A stretch of DNA of 64,000 bases from Rapidithrix thailandica (GTDB lineage: Bacteria > Bacteroidota > Bacteroidia > Cytophagales > Flammeovirgaceae), in contig NZ_JBDKWZ010000001.1 of NCBI RefSeq assembly GCF_039710355.1, forward strand, positions 868,001 to 932,000. Reading direction: 5' to 3'. The notes beneath the pieces are model-generated. The model saw only the letters and a list, made by a program, of their open reading frames with translations, was not told the origin of the DNA and made no database searches. A program made the position numbers and the translations under genes. Positions 8,198 through 16,145 of this stretch are shown in pieces; positions within the stretch are counted from its first letter, which is position 1, and each line of letters opens with the position of its first letter.

Positions 8198-9160
8198 ATG
8201 AAACGTTTAGTACAAACCATTGCCATAGTGCTATTTTGTAATACTCTGTTATATGGACAGCAAGATCCCCAGTTCAGTCAATATATGTTGAATAAGTTGT
8301 ATTATAACCCGGCTTATGCAGGTGTGGACCCCGACTGGATGGAAGTGGCGGTAATCCATAGAACCCAATGGTTAGGTTATCAACCTACGTTTGATGATGG
8401 GGGAAGTTTAAATACACAGGTAATTAGTTTGAATATGCCTTTTACAAAATATAACTTTGGAATAGGCTTACATTTGGCAAATGATAAACAAGGAAATAAT
8501 ACGACTACAGAGGGGCAGTTATCATTAGCTTATCATATTAAAATCAAGAAAGACAAAGTGTTATCATTTGGGCTGCGAACCGGTCTGTACAACTTGTCCA
8601 TTGACTTTGATAAATATCGCTTTGTGGATCCCGATGACCGGTATAATATAGGAGGAAAACAATCTGAAATAGTAAATGACTTTGCGGCTGGAATTTATTT
8701 TAAATCTACAAAATATTATGCTGGATTAAGTGTTAATCATTTACAACAATCAGAGATTAAAACTGAATTAGTTGATAAAACTTTTGAATTGGTACATCAC
8801 TTAACAATTATGGGAGGTGCTGATTTTGAGGTTTCTAGGGTTTTAACTCTGTCGCCTTCAGCTGTATTGAAGACTGATTTTGACGTTTTTTACTCTTTTG
8901 AAGGAAGTCTGATAGCCACCTATGATAATAAATATTATGGGGGGGTCTCTCTCCGGGAGACAGAAGCGGCTATTTTGTTATTGGGAGTTCATTTGATGAA
9001 GGATAACCGTTTGCGGATTGGGTATGCATTTGATTACACCTTGCAAGGAAGGGAAGCTAAATCAGCCACATCACATGAACTGTTACTGACATACAAAATG
9101 CCCGCATTTAAATTTTTTGAGAGACCAATTATCCGGACGCCGAGGTTTAGACATGAATAA
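8198..9160 (+). CDS. porP: PorP/SprF family T9SS membrane protein
   Basis: A 320-residue outer-membrane protein with signal peptide (MKRLVQTIAIVLFCNTLLYG) followed by the family hallmark QDPQFSQYMLNKLYYNPAYA. The rest is beta-rich with repeated short strands typical of the predicted barrel. PorP/SprF proteins are accessory outer-membrane parts of the type IX secretion system; SprF helps move the SprB adhesin in gliding bacteria. It opens the porP-gldKLMN block, whose order is conserved in Bacteroidota, so it is likely the copy that works with the core machine. A 160-bp gap to gldK suggests a possible internal promoter. Confidence 0.93.
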   Translation: MKRLVQTIAIVLFCNTLLYGQQDPQFSQYMLNKLYYNPAYAGVDPDWMEVAVIHRTQWLGYQPTFDDGGSLNTQVISLNMPFTKYNFGIGLHLANDKQGNNTTTEGQLSLAYHIKIKKDKVLSFGLRTGLYNLSIDFDKYRFVDPDDRYNIGGKQSEIVNDFAAGIYFKSTKYYAGLSVNHLQQSEIKTELVDKTFELVHHLTIMGGADFEVSRVLTLSPSAVLKTDFDVFYSFEGSLIATYDNKYYGGVSLRETEAAILLLGVHLMKDNRLRIGYAFDYTLQGREAKSATSHELLLTYKMPAFKFFERPIIRTPRFRHE

Positions 9161-9319
9161 TTTTTTTAGGATATTTTTTTGGATTCATTTTTGCTTTTTA
9201 CTTGACAGTTGTTAAAATCAATCTTAGATACCATTTATAATCCTGTTATTGTTTTTGCGCTTTTTAAAATTTTTTGCTTAATCATTTCCATTGAAAAGAA
9301 GATAAAATTTCATATTATC

Positions 9320-10360
9320 ATGAACAATTCCTACATCATTAGAAGATTGTCGCTAGCTTCGATTGCGTTGTCTTTTTTCCTTCAAAGTTGTTTGTTCGGA
9401 GGAAAAGGGGGAGATAATGGAGAGCTTGTTGGAGTGCTCGATCGAGAATGGGAAGAGCAAACAATCCCATACGGTATGACGGTTGTTCCCTCAGGTACTT
9501 TCCATATGGGACAGGCTGATGAGGATATTACCTCTTCAAAAATCAATTTGAACAAACAAATCACAATTGGAACGTTCTTTATGGATCAAACTGAGATTAC
9601 CAATAATGAGTATCGTCAGTTTATCGAAAATATTCTGGAGACCTCCGATACAAGTGCTGATTGGACTGCCGATGAGATTATGGATCAATTGTATCCTGAT
9701 ACTACGGTATGGACCACCGACTTTACCTATCACATGGGAGAACCAATGACCGAATATTATTATTTGCACCCTGCTTTTGATGATTATCCGGTAGTAGGAG
9801 TTAATTGGTTTGCAGCAAAAGAATTTTGTAAGTGGAGAACTGATTATCTGAACGCTTACCGTGAATCAGAAGGAAAATTTCAAATGCCTGCATTTAGACT
9901 ACCTTCAGAAGCTGAATGGGAATACGCTTCAAGAGGTGGCCTGGATATGGCAAAATACCCATGGGGTGGGCCGTATGTGAGAAATGGTAAAGGTTGTGCT
10001 TTGGCTAACTTTAAACCTGGACGAGGTAATTATTACGATGATGGGTTCTCTTATACGTCACCTATTGCATCTTATTTTGCAAACGGTTATGGACTGTATG
10101 ATATGTCTGGTAATGTGGCCGAATGGTGTGAAGACGCCTACCACCCAGCAAGTTATCCAATCGTATGGGATTTGAACCCTACTTATTATGATGAAAACGA
10201 ACCTAGAAAAGTTATAAGAGGTGGGTCTTGGAAAGATATTCCATTTTATATTGAAACCGGTACCAGATCTTATGAATTTCAAGATACTTCCAGATCTTAC
10301 ATCGGATTCAGATGTGTAATGACTGGATTAGGAAGATCTTCTGGGTATGAGTTTTATTAA
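9320..10360 (+). CDS. gldK: T9SS ring lipoprotein GldK (PorK), FGE/SUMF1 fold
   Basis: A 346-residue lipoprotein. The ATG at 9320 is chosen because it gives the signal MNNSYIIRRLSLASIALSFF with lipobox LQSC; a longer in-frame frame begins at a TTG (9209) but would bury the signal. The mature protein is a formylglycine-generating-enzyme-like domain (FFMDQTEITNNEYRQF, RLPSEAEWEYASRGG, GLYDMSGNVAEWCEDAYH, RKVIRGGSWKD, SYIGFRCV). GldK and GldN form the periplasmic ring of the type IX secretion system attached to the outer membrane. The enzyme fold is structural here. It is followed by gldL after 75 nt. Confidence 0.95.
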   Translation: MNNSYIIRRLSLASIALSFFLQSCLFGGKGGDNGELVGVLDREWEEQTIPYGMTVVPSGTFHMGQADEDITSSKINLNKQITIGTFFMDQTEITNNEYRQFIENILETSDTSADWTADEIMDQLYPDTTVWTTDFTYHMGEPMTEYYYLHPAFDDYPVVGVNWFAAKEFCKWRTDYLNAYRESEGKFQMPAFRLPSEAEWEYASRGGLDMAKYPWGGPYVRNGKGCALANFKPGRGNYYDDGFSYTSPIASYFANGYGLYDMSGNVAEWCEDAYHPASYPIVWDLNPTYYDENEPRKVIRGGSWKDIPFYIETGTRSYEFQDTSRSYIGFRCVMTGLGRSSGYEFY

Positions 10361-10435
10361 TCAATCATTTAAGTAAAATCATTTCGCGTAAGTAACTTTA
10401 ATTTTTTAGCCGATTAACTTTAAAGTATTGAAACA

Positions 10436-11251
10436 ATGAGTAAACATCAAGAAACTAAAGCTGAGTACATTTATAGGGTTGTAATTCCTAAAGCGACTAG
10501 TTTAGGAGCCGCCATTGTAGTAATTGGTGCTTTGTTTAAAATTATGCACTGGCCAGGGGCTGGACTTATGTTGACCGTAGGACTTCTTACTGAGTCATTG
10601 ATTTTTGCAATCGGTGTATTCCAACCGGCTCCTCCCCCGGAGCAACACTACGATTGGGCTAAAGTTTACCCTGAATTATCTGGTGCTCAAGCTGGAAATA
10701 GAAAGCCAAATACGAACTCTCAAGAAAAAGGAGTAGCTGTATTGGGTGGTATTGACAAAATGCTTTCCGAAGCTAATTTGTCTTCTGATTCTTTCAAGCA
10801 GTTTGGTGCAGGTATGAAGCAATTGAATGATACTGCTAACAAGTTGAAAGATATTACAAATGTGTCTGCCGCTTCAGATGAATATGCCAGAACTTTACAA
10901 GTAGCTACGAAGTCTATGGGAGACTTGAATAAAGCTTATTCAGGTACCGTATCAGCTATGAACCAAATGGCTAGTACTAGTAAAGATGCGAAAGAATATC
11001 ATGCACAAGTTCAAGTGATTACTAAAAACTTAGGCGCTTTGAATGCAGTGTATGAAATGGAGCTGAAGGATGCAAACAGTCATTTGAAAGCAATGAATAA
11101 ATTCTATAGTAATTTGACTGTCGCTATGGAAAGTATGTCTGATGCAAGTAAGGAGTCTCAAGCATTCAAGCAACAGATGTCTCAATTGACTTCTAACCTT
11201 ACCTCATTGAACAAGGTATATGGTAATATGCTTACTGCCATGAAAGGATAA
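10436..11251 (+). CDS. gldL: T9SS motor protein GldL (PorL)
   Basis: A 271-residue inner-membrane protein. Two transmembrane helices lie at about residues 22-37 and 44-63, joined by the HWPGAG turn. It keeps the charged intramembrane residues known from Flavobacterium GldL: Lys35 in GALFKIMHW corresponds to Lys27, and Glu53 in GLLTESLIF corresponds to Glu49. The long cytoplasmic C-terminal region has coiled-coil-like heptads with three similar segments (DEYARTLQVATKSMGDLNKAY, KEYHAQVQVITKNLGALNAVY, QAFKQQMSQLTSNLTSLNKVY). With GldM it forms the proton-driven motor that powers secretion and gliding. Confidence 0.96.
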   Translation: MSKHQETKAEYIYRVVIPKATSLGAAIVVIGALFKIMHWPGAGLMLTVGLLTESLIFAIGVFQPAPPPEQHYDWAKVYPELSGAQAGNRKPNTNSQEKGVAVLGGIDKMLSEANLSSDSFKQFGAGMKQLNDTANKLKDITNVSAASDEYARTLQVATKSMGDLNKAYSGTVSAMNQMASTSKDAKEYHAQVQVITKNLGALNAVYEMELKDANSHLKAMNKFYSNLTVAMESMSDASKESQAFKQQMSQLTSNLTSLNKVYGNMLTAMKG

Positions 11252-11326
11252 GGGCCTCCCTTACCTTTCCCCACTTTGTTTAAGTTAAAGACAACTTTTT
11301 TATAAACTTATTAAAACGAATTAAAT

Positions 11327-12931
11327 ATGGCAGGAGGAGCAAAAGAATCTCCAAGGCAACGGATGATTGGCATGATGTATCTGGTGCTGACAGCTCTGTT
11401 GGCCTTGCAAGTCAGTAATACCGTCCTGGAAAAATTTATCTTTATTGACGAAAGTTTACGCCATTCGGTAAGCACTACTACTGAAACAAACTCTAGATCT
11501 GTTGATGCAATTCGCGAGACTGTGAAGAAAAATGGAAACAGAGAACGTGATGTTTCTATAGTAAAAAAAGCTGAGCAAGCTAGAAGTCTTACCTCAAAGG
11601 TTATGAAACGCCTTAGTGATTTCAGAGAGGAAATCGTGAAAGTATCGGGCGGTAAAGATCCCGAAACAGGAGTGTTGTTAGGAGCTAAGGATTATGATAA
11701 GCAAATGGCATATACGATTGGTCCTGAGGGTTCTAAAAAGGGAGAGGCTTATAAAATCCAGAAAGAATTGAATGACTATGTAACCGAAATCAATAAGTTA
11801 CATAAAGATTTGAACGAATCTTCAATTGCTTTGGATGGTAAAGATCACCCTCTTTATAAAAACAACCCAGAGCAAAAGAGTAAAGACTTTGCGTATTTGA
11901 ACTTTGATCATACTCCTGCAGTAGCTTGTTTGGCAATTGTTAGTGAATTACAATCAAAAGTTGCAAGGGTAGAAGCTAAGGCTTTAGAAGTATTGGCTTC
12001 GGAAGTTGGTGCTGACCAGTTGAAGTTCGACAAGATCGTAGCAGTAGTAAAGCCTCAATCTCAGGTGGTAGCTGCTGGTACAGAGTATGTTGCTGAAATG
12101 TTTTTGGCTGCTTCTTCTTCAGGAGCAAAACCTGAAATGACCTTTAATGGTAAGGCTATTAGTGTAGAAGGAGGTATTGGACAGATTAAATTTAAAGCTC
12201 AAGGCGGAGGTTATGACAAAGAAGGGAAAGCTAAAAAGACCTGGAAAGGAGCTATAAAAATTAACACTCCTCTTGGCGATACTACTTTTGAAGTTACTGA
12301 AGAGTACTTCGTTGCCAAGCCGGTTGTTCAAGTTCAGTCTCAAGCAGTTTCTGCCTTGTATTACAATTGTGGTAATGAGTTGGTAGTAAATGTGCCTGCT
12401 TTGGGAACTGCTTATCAACCAAGCTTTAAAGCTAATGGAGCAAGTGTTATTAAGGGTTCTAAAAAGGGAGAAGTAACTGTAGTACCAACAAAAGGAAATG
12501 TTACGCTTAGTGTTTACAGTTCAGGTAACAAGTTGGATGATATTAAGTTGAGAGTAAAGCCAGTGCCTAAACCGGAAATCAAAGTATTCAGTGGTAGAAA
12601 GCCTGTTGATTTGAGAAATGGTTACACTGCTCCTGGCCCTCGATCAATTGAGGTAAAAGCGATTCCTGATGCTGATTTCAAATCTTTCTTACCTAAAGAT
12701 GCTCGCTATAAAGTAGTGGCTTGGGAAGCTACCCTTGCTAGAGGTAAAAGAGGTTTGGCTTCTAAAAAAGTTACTTCAGAAACTGTAAATGTTTCAGATT
12801 TTGCAGCGAAAGCTAAGTCTGGTGACCGGATTGTAATTGAAATCAAGCGTGTGATGAGGATGAATTTTAGAGGACAAACAGAAGCGGTTAAGGGGCTTGA
12901 TGATGTGATATTTACTATTCCAATAAACTAG
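11327..12931 (+). CDS. gldM: T9SS motor protein GldM (PorM)
   Basis: A 534-residue protein with one N-terminal transmembrane helix (MIGMMYLVLTALLALQV) directly after a short cytosolic stretch (GGAKESPRQR), followed by a long periplasmic region. The first periplasmic part is helical; the remainder forms the Ig-like D2-D4 domains (for example KIVAVVKPQSQVVAAGTEY and PVPKPEIKVFSGRKP). GldM transmits force from the GldL motor through the periplasm to the GldK/GldN ring. It lies 75 nt after gldL and only 7 nt before gldN, so the two are clearly co-transcribed. Length and domain order match full-length family members. Confidence 0.96.
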   Translation: MAGGAKESPRQRMIGMMYLVLTALLALQVSNTVLEKFIFIDESLRHSVSTTTETNSRSVDAIRETVKKNGNRERDVSIVKKAEQARSLTSKVMKRLSDFREEIVKVSGGKDPETGVLLGAKDYDKQMAYTIGPEGSKKGEAYKIQKELNDYVTEINKLHKDLNESSIALDGKDHPLYKNNPEQKSKDFAYLNFDHTPAVACLAIVSELQSKVARVEAKALEVLASEVGADQLKFDKIVAVVKPQSQVVAAGTEYVAEMFLAASSSGAKPEMTFNGKAISVEGGIGQIKFKAQGGGYDKEGKAKKTWKGAIKINTPLGDTTFEVTEEYFVAKPVVQVQSQAVSALYYNCGNELVVNVPALGTAYQPSFKANGASVIKGSKKGEVTVVPTKGNVTLSVYSSGNKLDDIKLRVKPVPKPEIKVFSGRKPVDLRNGYTAPGPRSIEVKAIPDADFKSFLPKDARYKVVAWEATLARGKRGLASKKVTSETVNVSDFAAKAKSGDRIVIEIKRVMRMNFRGQTEAVKGLDDVIFTIPIN

Positions 12932-12938
12932 TAGATTT

Positions 12939-13817
12939 ATGATGTTTAAGAGTATTAAAATTATTGGCTGTTTCATTGCCTCTTTAGTACTTAGCTCATC
13001 GATTTCCTTTGCACAGGAAATCGATGAGAATGGGTACAACTACAATTCTCTCAGACCTATCAGAAATGCCGATAAAATGTTTATGCGGACTGTATGGTGG
13101 CGATTAGATTTGAGAGAAAAGCAAAATGAAGGATATTATGCTTCAGGTAGTGAAATTACCAAACTGGTAATTGATGCTGTTAAAGCCGGTGTGTTGCGTC
13201 CTTTCAAAAATGATTCTTTGACTACCCGTATGTCGCTCCAAGAGTTTTTGGACAATCTGAAAATGCCTGGTGCTGACGAAGGAATGGAAGAAGATATTTT
13301 TGGAGGAGATGATGCCTGGGGCGGTGGAGATGCCTGGGGTGGTGGTGGAGATAACTGGGGCGGAGGAGGAGAAGAAGAAGTTGTGGATGCCGGTCCCAAT
13401 GAGTTTTTCCCTAAGCAGATCTATTACCTGGAGTTAAAAGAAGATTTGATCTTTGACAAAAAAAGATCAAGAATGTATCATGACATTCAATCAATTAAAT
13501 TGATCATTCCTGGAGATTTATATCCAACAGGGATTGATAAAGAACTTGCAACCTTTTCCTACAAAGAGCTTGTAGAAAATTTATTTGTAGATAATCCTCA
13601 AGCTGTTTGGTACAACACGCAAAATATCGCTGAAAATAAGAACTTTGCAGAGGCTTTCGAGCTAAGGCAATTTACTGGAAGAATTATTAAATACTCTAAT
13701 CCTAAAGGAAACTATATTGAAGATATTTATAGTGGAAATTTAAAATTAGGATTGGCAAAATCGCAAGAATACAGACATAAACTGGTAGAATACGAAGCAG
13801 TATTATGGTCTTATTAA
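12939..13817 (+). CDS. gldN: T9SS ring protein GldN (PorN) with a Gly/Trp-rich insert
   Basis: A 292-residue periplasmic protein with signal peptide (MMFKSIKIIGCFIASLVLSS...FAQ). Family features include the N-terminal NGYNYNSLRPIRNADKMF and the C-terminal half beginning EFFPKQIYYLELKEDLIFDKK. Between these, at about residues 122-152, lies a low-complexity acidic stretch in which DAWGGG, DNWGGGG and GEEE units repeat. GldN binds GldK in the outer-membrane-associated ring of the type IX secretion system. It is the last gene of the block and is followed by a strong terminator. The insert falls between conserved parts and is probably surface exposed. Confidence 0.94.
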   Translation: MMFKSIKIIGCFIASLVLSSSISFAQEIDENGYNYNSLRPIRNADKMFMRTVWWRLDLREKQNEGYYASGSEITKLVIDAVKAGVLRPFKNDSLTTRMSLQEFLDNLKMPGADEGMEEDIFGGDDAWGGGDAWGGGGDNWGGGGEEEVVDAGPNEFFPKQIYYLELKEDLIFDKKRSRMYHDIQSIKLIIPGDLYPTGIDKELATFSYKELVENLFVDNPQAVWYNTQNIAENKNFAEAFELRQFTGRIIKYSNPKGNYIEDIYSGNLKLGLAKSQEYRHKLVEYEAVLWSY

Positions 13818-13854
13818 TATGACGTAGATCAGGTGCTTATTTAGTTAAGCATCA

Positions 13855-13904
13855 AGAAAAAGCTTCCGGAGTTTCTCATATGAGGAATCCCGGAAGCTTT
13901 TTCT
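13855..13904 (+). terminator. Strong terminator after gldN
   Basis: A perfect 15-bp stem (AGAAAAAGCTTCCGG at 13855-13869 with its complement at 13890-13904) ends in a T run. The loop holds a further palindrome CTCATATGAG. Confidence 0.88.
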
Positions 13905-13910
13905 ATTAGC

Positions 13911-14114
13911 ATATAATGTGTACTTACCTCTCTCCTTAAATGAATTACGCTTCTTATCGCTCTTTATAAATTGAGGTGCTTTGATTTAGGTATTAAAGAG
14001 GGTAAATAGAGAAGGTTTTATCACTTTAGGTGAGATAACTGGAATAGAAGATGTAATGCTGTTAAATCCCTTCTGAAGCGGCCAGAAATCAATCTGTAAA
14101 GTTAGGAGATTGGC
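13911..14114. other. Intergenic stretch before the transposase remnant, nothing recognised
   Basis: AT-rich sequence with stops in all frames. It may be more of the decayed insertion sequence, but no residue pattern could be matched. Confidence 0.4.
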
Positions 14115-14372
14115 CTATATCTACCAAAGTAGTGGCCTTTACCAAGTTAGCACAGTGGTATGACTAGGTGGAAAAAACGCAATTCAAATCCTTCAACACC
14201 GTGGCCAGAACCATTCAGAATCACTATCAGAGTATTCTCAACTTCTTCGATCACCGAAGCCAATGCATCAGCAGAGTCTTTCAATGTTAAGATCAAAGCT
14301 TTCCGTAGGCAGTTTAGAGGCCTGAGAAATATAGACTTCTTCCTTTTTAGACTAGCCAATATTTATGCATGA
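14115..14372 (+). pseudogene. ISAon1-type transposase remnant (C-terminal part)
   Basis: Conceptual translation gives pieces of the C-terminus of an ISAon1/ISL3-like transposase: AFTKLAQWYD, then an in-frame TAG (14165-14167), then VEKTQFKSFNTVARTIQNHY, QSILNFFDHRS, a frameshift near 14260 (about two bases lost between Ser and Asn), then NASAESFNVKIKAFRRQF and RGLRNIDFFLFRLANIYA with a final TGA at 14370-14372. The N-terminal and middle parts are missing and I see no clear terminal inverted repeats. It is therefore a decayed insertion, lying between the T9SS operon and the tRNA cluster. The family call rests on remembered sequence patterns. Confidence 0.75.
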
Positions 14373-14421
14373 AAATTTCATCTCCCAGAAATACGGATTG
14401 ATCCTGAATTTGTTCTAAAGC

Positions 14422-14459
14422 AAAAAGTCTTCATAAACAAACTGTTATGAAGACTTTTT
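14422..14459 (-). terminator. Terminator after the tRNA cluster
   Basis: AAAAAGTCTTCATAA (14422-14436) pairs perfectly with 14445-14459. The A/T runs on both sides make it usable in both directions; the tRNA genes read into it from the right. Confidence 0.85.
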
Positions 14460-14490
14460 GTATACCTTTGCAAAACTATAAGTTGCTGTT

Positions 14491-14567
14491 TGGTGATTCG
14501 CCCAGGACTCGAACCTGGAACCTACTGCTTAGAAGGCAGTTGCTCTATCCAGTTGAGCTAGCGAACC
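14491..14567 (-). tRNA. tRNA-Arg (TCT)
   Basis: Cloverleaf on the minus strand: acceptor GGTTCGC pairs with GCGAATC (one G·U), D-arm AGCTCAACTGGATAGAGC, anticodon loop CTTCTAA reading TCT, T-arm GGTTCGAGTCC. CCA is encoded (14491-14493). It is the last of three tRNA genes in the cluster. Confidence 0.95.
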
Positions 14568-14585
14568 TTCTAGAAGTTAACTTAG

Positions 14586-14660
14586 TCGGGGTGGCAGGAT
14601 TCGAACCTGCGACCCCCTGGTCCCAAACCAGGTGCGCTAACCGGGCTGCGCTACACCCCG
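14586..14660 (-). tRNA. tRNA-Pro (TGG)
   Basis: Acceptor CGGGGTG pairs with CACCCCG, D-arm with GTAGCGCAGCCCGGTTAGCG, anticodon loop TTTGGGA reading TGG, T-arm GGTTCGAATCC. The 3' CCA is not encoded (CTA follows), unlike its two neighbours, so it must be added by CCA-adding enzyme. Confidence 0.95.
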
Positions 14661-14669
14661 TAACTTCTG

Positions 14670-14759
14670 TGGCGGAGAGAGCGGGATTCGAACCCGCGGT
14701 ACGATTGCTCGTACGGCAGTTTAGCAAACTGCTGGTTTCAGCCACTCACCCATCTCTCC
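14670..14759 (-). tRNA. tRNA-Ser (GCT)
   Basis: A class II tRNA with a long variable arm (GTACGAGCAATCGTAC). Acceptor GGAGAGA pairs with TCTCTCC, anticodon loop TTGCTAA reads GCT, T-arm GGTTCGAATCC, discriminator G and encoded CCA. It is the first gene of the cluster. Confidence 0.95.
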
Positions 14760-14791
14760 AAATTTTGCCCCCTAAGGGGTTAATTGTGCTG

Positions 14792-14824
14792 CAAAGATAT
14801 AATAACAATTTAATTTCTCGCAAA
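14792..14824 (-). promoter_or_regulatory. Promoter of the Ser-Pro-Arg tRNA cluster
   Basis: On the minus strand TTTG (14821-14824) is followed after 21 bp by TATCTTTG (14792-14799), a full Bacteroidota promoter. The predicted start is about 25 nt before the mature tRNA-Ser. Confidence 0.75.
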
Positions 14825-14936
14825 CTCTAAATAAAAAAAGTTAAAATAACTTAAAGCTTTGTTTTTAACTTATTGAAAATCAATCTTAATGATAGATAAC
14901 TTTTTTTCTGTGGTAGTAAAATTTCCTTCACTTGTA

Positions 14937-14944
14937 TAACTTTG
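14937..14944 (+). promoter_or_regulatory. -7 box for batB
   Basis: TAACTTTG is an exact TAnnTTTG match 45 bp before the ATG at 14989. It argues against the earlier in-frame TTG at 14932, which lies upstream of it. Confidence 0.55.
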
Positions 14945-14988
14945 ATCGATATGCAATTGTAGTTTCTACGCTAATTTCCGATCAAACT

Positions 14989-15960
14989 ATGACATTTTAT
15001 AAAGAATTCGGACTCTTTGAAATTTTCTTGATTCTAATTTTCCTGGGTTTATATGGCTTGTTTATGATGCGGACAATTCGTATCTCTCAGCAAGTAAAAA
15101 GTAAATCAAAAGCTGTTTTACTCAAGTTCGCTTTGCGTACATGCTATTTTGTATTAATGTTAGTGGCTTTACTTGGCCCTTCTTTTGGTGAAATGAAAAA
15201 AGAAGTACAGTCAATCGGAAAGGATATTTATTTGGCCGTGGACTTATCCAGGTCCATGGATGCGATCGATATCCAGCCTTCCCGTTTGGAAAAGGTCAAG
15301 TTTGAATTGAAGAATATTGTGCAGGCTTTTTCCTCTGACCGTATCGGGTTAATTGTCTTTTCTTCGGATGCTTTTCTACAGTGTCCTTTGACCTATGATC
15401 AGAATGCCTTGTTGATGTTTATCGAAACGTTAAATACTAATTTGGTTTCCAATACCGGGACAGACTTTTCTCCTCCTATGCGTATGGCTCTTCAAAAACA
15501 TTTGATAGAAGATGAGAATATGGCCACCAAGCAACAATCTAAGATCATTATTTTAATCAGTGACGGGGAAGATTTTGGAGAAGAAACGCAGGAAGTAGCC
15601 AGAAAAATTAAAGATGAGGAAATCAAACTCTTTACCTTAGGTGTAGGTACAGATCAAGGTAGTAAAATCCCTGTAGGGTATCGTTTTAAACGCGACCGGT
15701 CCGGTAATGATGTAATTACAAAATTAAACCGTAAGCCTTTGGAAAAACTGGCTTCATTGACTGATGGGAAATATTTCGAAATTAGCAATAACAAGAACGA
15801 TGTATCAAGGCTAATCTCATCCATTGAAAAGATTAAAGGGGAATTGAGAGATTCCGTTAAGATGGATGTGAGCGCAAATAAGTATTTTTATTTCTTGGCA
15901 TTAGCTTTGGTCTTGATCTTATTAGACCTGTTAATTACCGTTAAAATTGTTAAAATTTAA
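14989..15960 (+). CDS. VWA-domain membrane protein, BatB-like
   Basis: A 323-residue protein with two N-terminal transmembrane helices (EIFLILIFLGLYGLFMM and TCYFVLMLVALLGPSFG), a von Willebrand A domain and a C-terminal helix (YFLALALVLILLDLLI). The MIDAS metal site is intact: DLSRSMDA, a Thr in NTGTDFS and Asp in ISDGEDFG. Family members of the Bacteroides aerotolerance (Bat) operon have this topology and DIQPSRLEK. Their molecular role is not established. The start at 14989 is set by the -7 box and by the first transmembrane helix. It is followed by a TPR gene of BatC type, but the two are separated by a 185-bp gap carrying a repeat element, and no batA, batD or batE is adjacent. Confidence 0.83.
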   Translation: MTFYKEFGLFEIFLILIFLGLYGLFMMRTIRISQQVKSKSKAVLLKFALRTCYFVLMLVALLGPSFGEMKKEVQSIGKDIYLAVDLSRSMDAIDIQPSRLEKVKFELKNIVQAFSSDRIGLIVFSSDAFLQCPLTYDQNALLMFIETLNTNLVSNTGTDFSPPMRMALQKHLIEDENMATKQQSKIIILISDGEDFGEETQEVARKIKDEEIKLFTLGVGTDQGSKIPVGYRFKRDRSGNDVITKLNRKPLEKLASLTDGKYFEISNNKNDVSRLISSIEKIKGELRDSVKMDVSANKYFYFLALALVLILLDLLITVKIVKI

Positions 15961-16019
15961 TAGGCTTGCCTTCTGATTTACTTTCGGAAGCGTATTTTTA
16001 TTAAATCAATTTCGTCATT

Positions 16020-16118
16020 AGAGTATATTTAAAATTCGTTGCGGGAGGTTCTCCTTTGAGAGGTATCCCTTTGATGAGGAAAATTTTCAGCCCAATGGGC
16101 GAACTTTAAATATGCTCT
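16020..16118. repeat. Dispersed palindromic element, copy 1 (short form)
   Basis: The left end AGAGTATATTTAAAATTC and the right end GAACTTTAAATATGCTCTT are imperfect inverted repeats about 18 bp long, roughly 60 bp apart. The interior, beginning TTGCGGGAGGTTCTCCTTTG, aligns over about 65 bp to a second copy at 59335-59487. Copy 1 looks like that copy with its middle deleted. There is no coding capacity, so it resembles a MITE or REP-type element. It separates batB from batC. Confidence 0.7.
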
Positions 16119-16145
16119 TATAAAAACATAGATCCTTTATTATTT

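Noticed and set aside
9209..9319. N-terminal extension of gldK from an in-frame TTG
   Set aside because: It would place 37 hydrophobic residues before a clear lipoprotein signal; ATG 9320 fits the family.
9985..10360. Possible sulfatase-modifying (formylglycine-generating) enzyme activity for GldK
   Set aside because: The fold is FGE-like, but the operon context shows a structural T9SS role and no sulfatase gene is near.
13136..13399. Pro/Ser-rich frame opposite gldN
   Set aside because: It is the antisense image of the Gly/Trp-rich insert.
14447..14830. 127-codon frame across 14447-14830
   Set aside because: It runs antisense through three tRNA genes and has no protein features.
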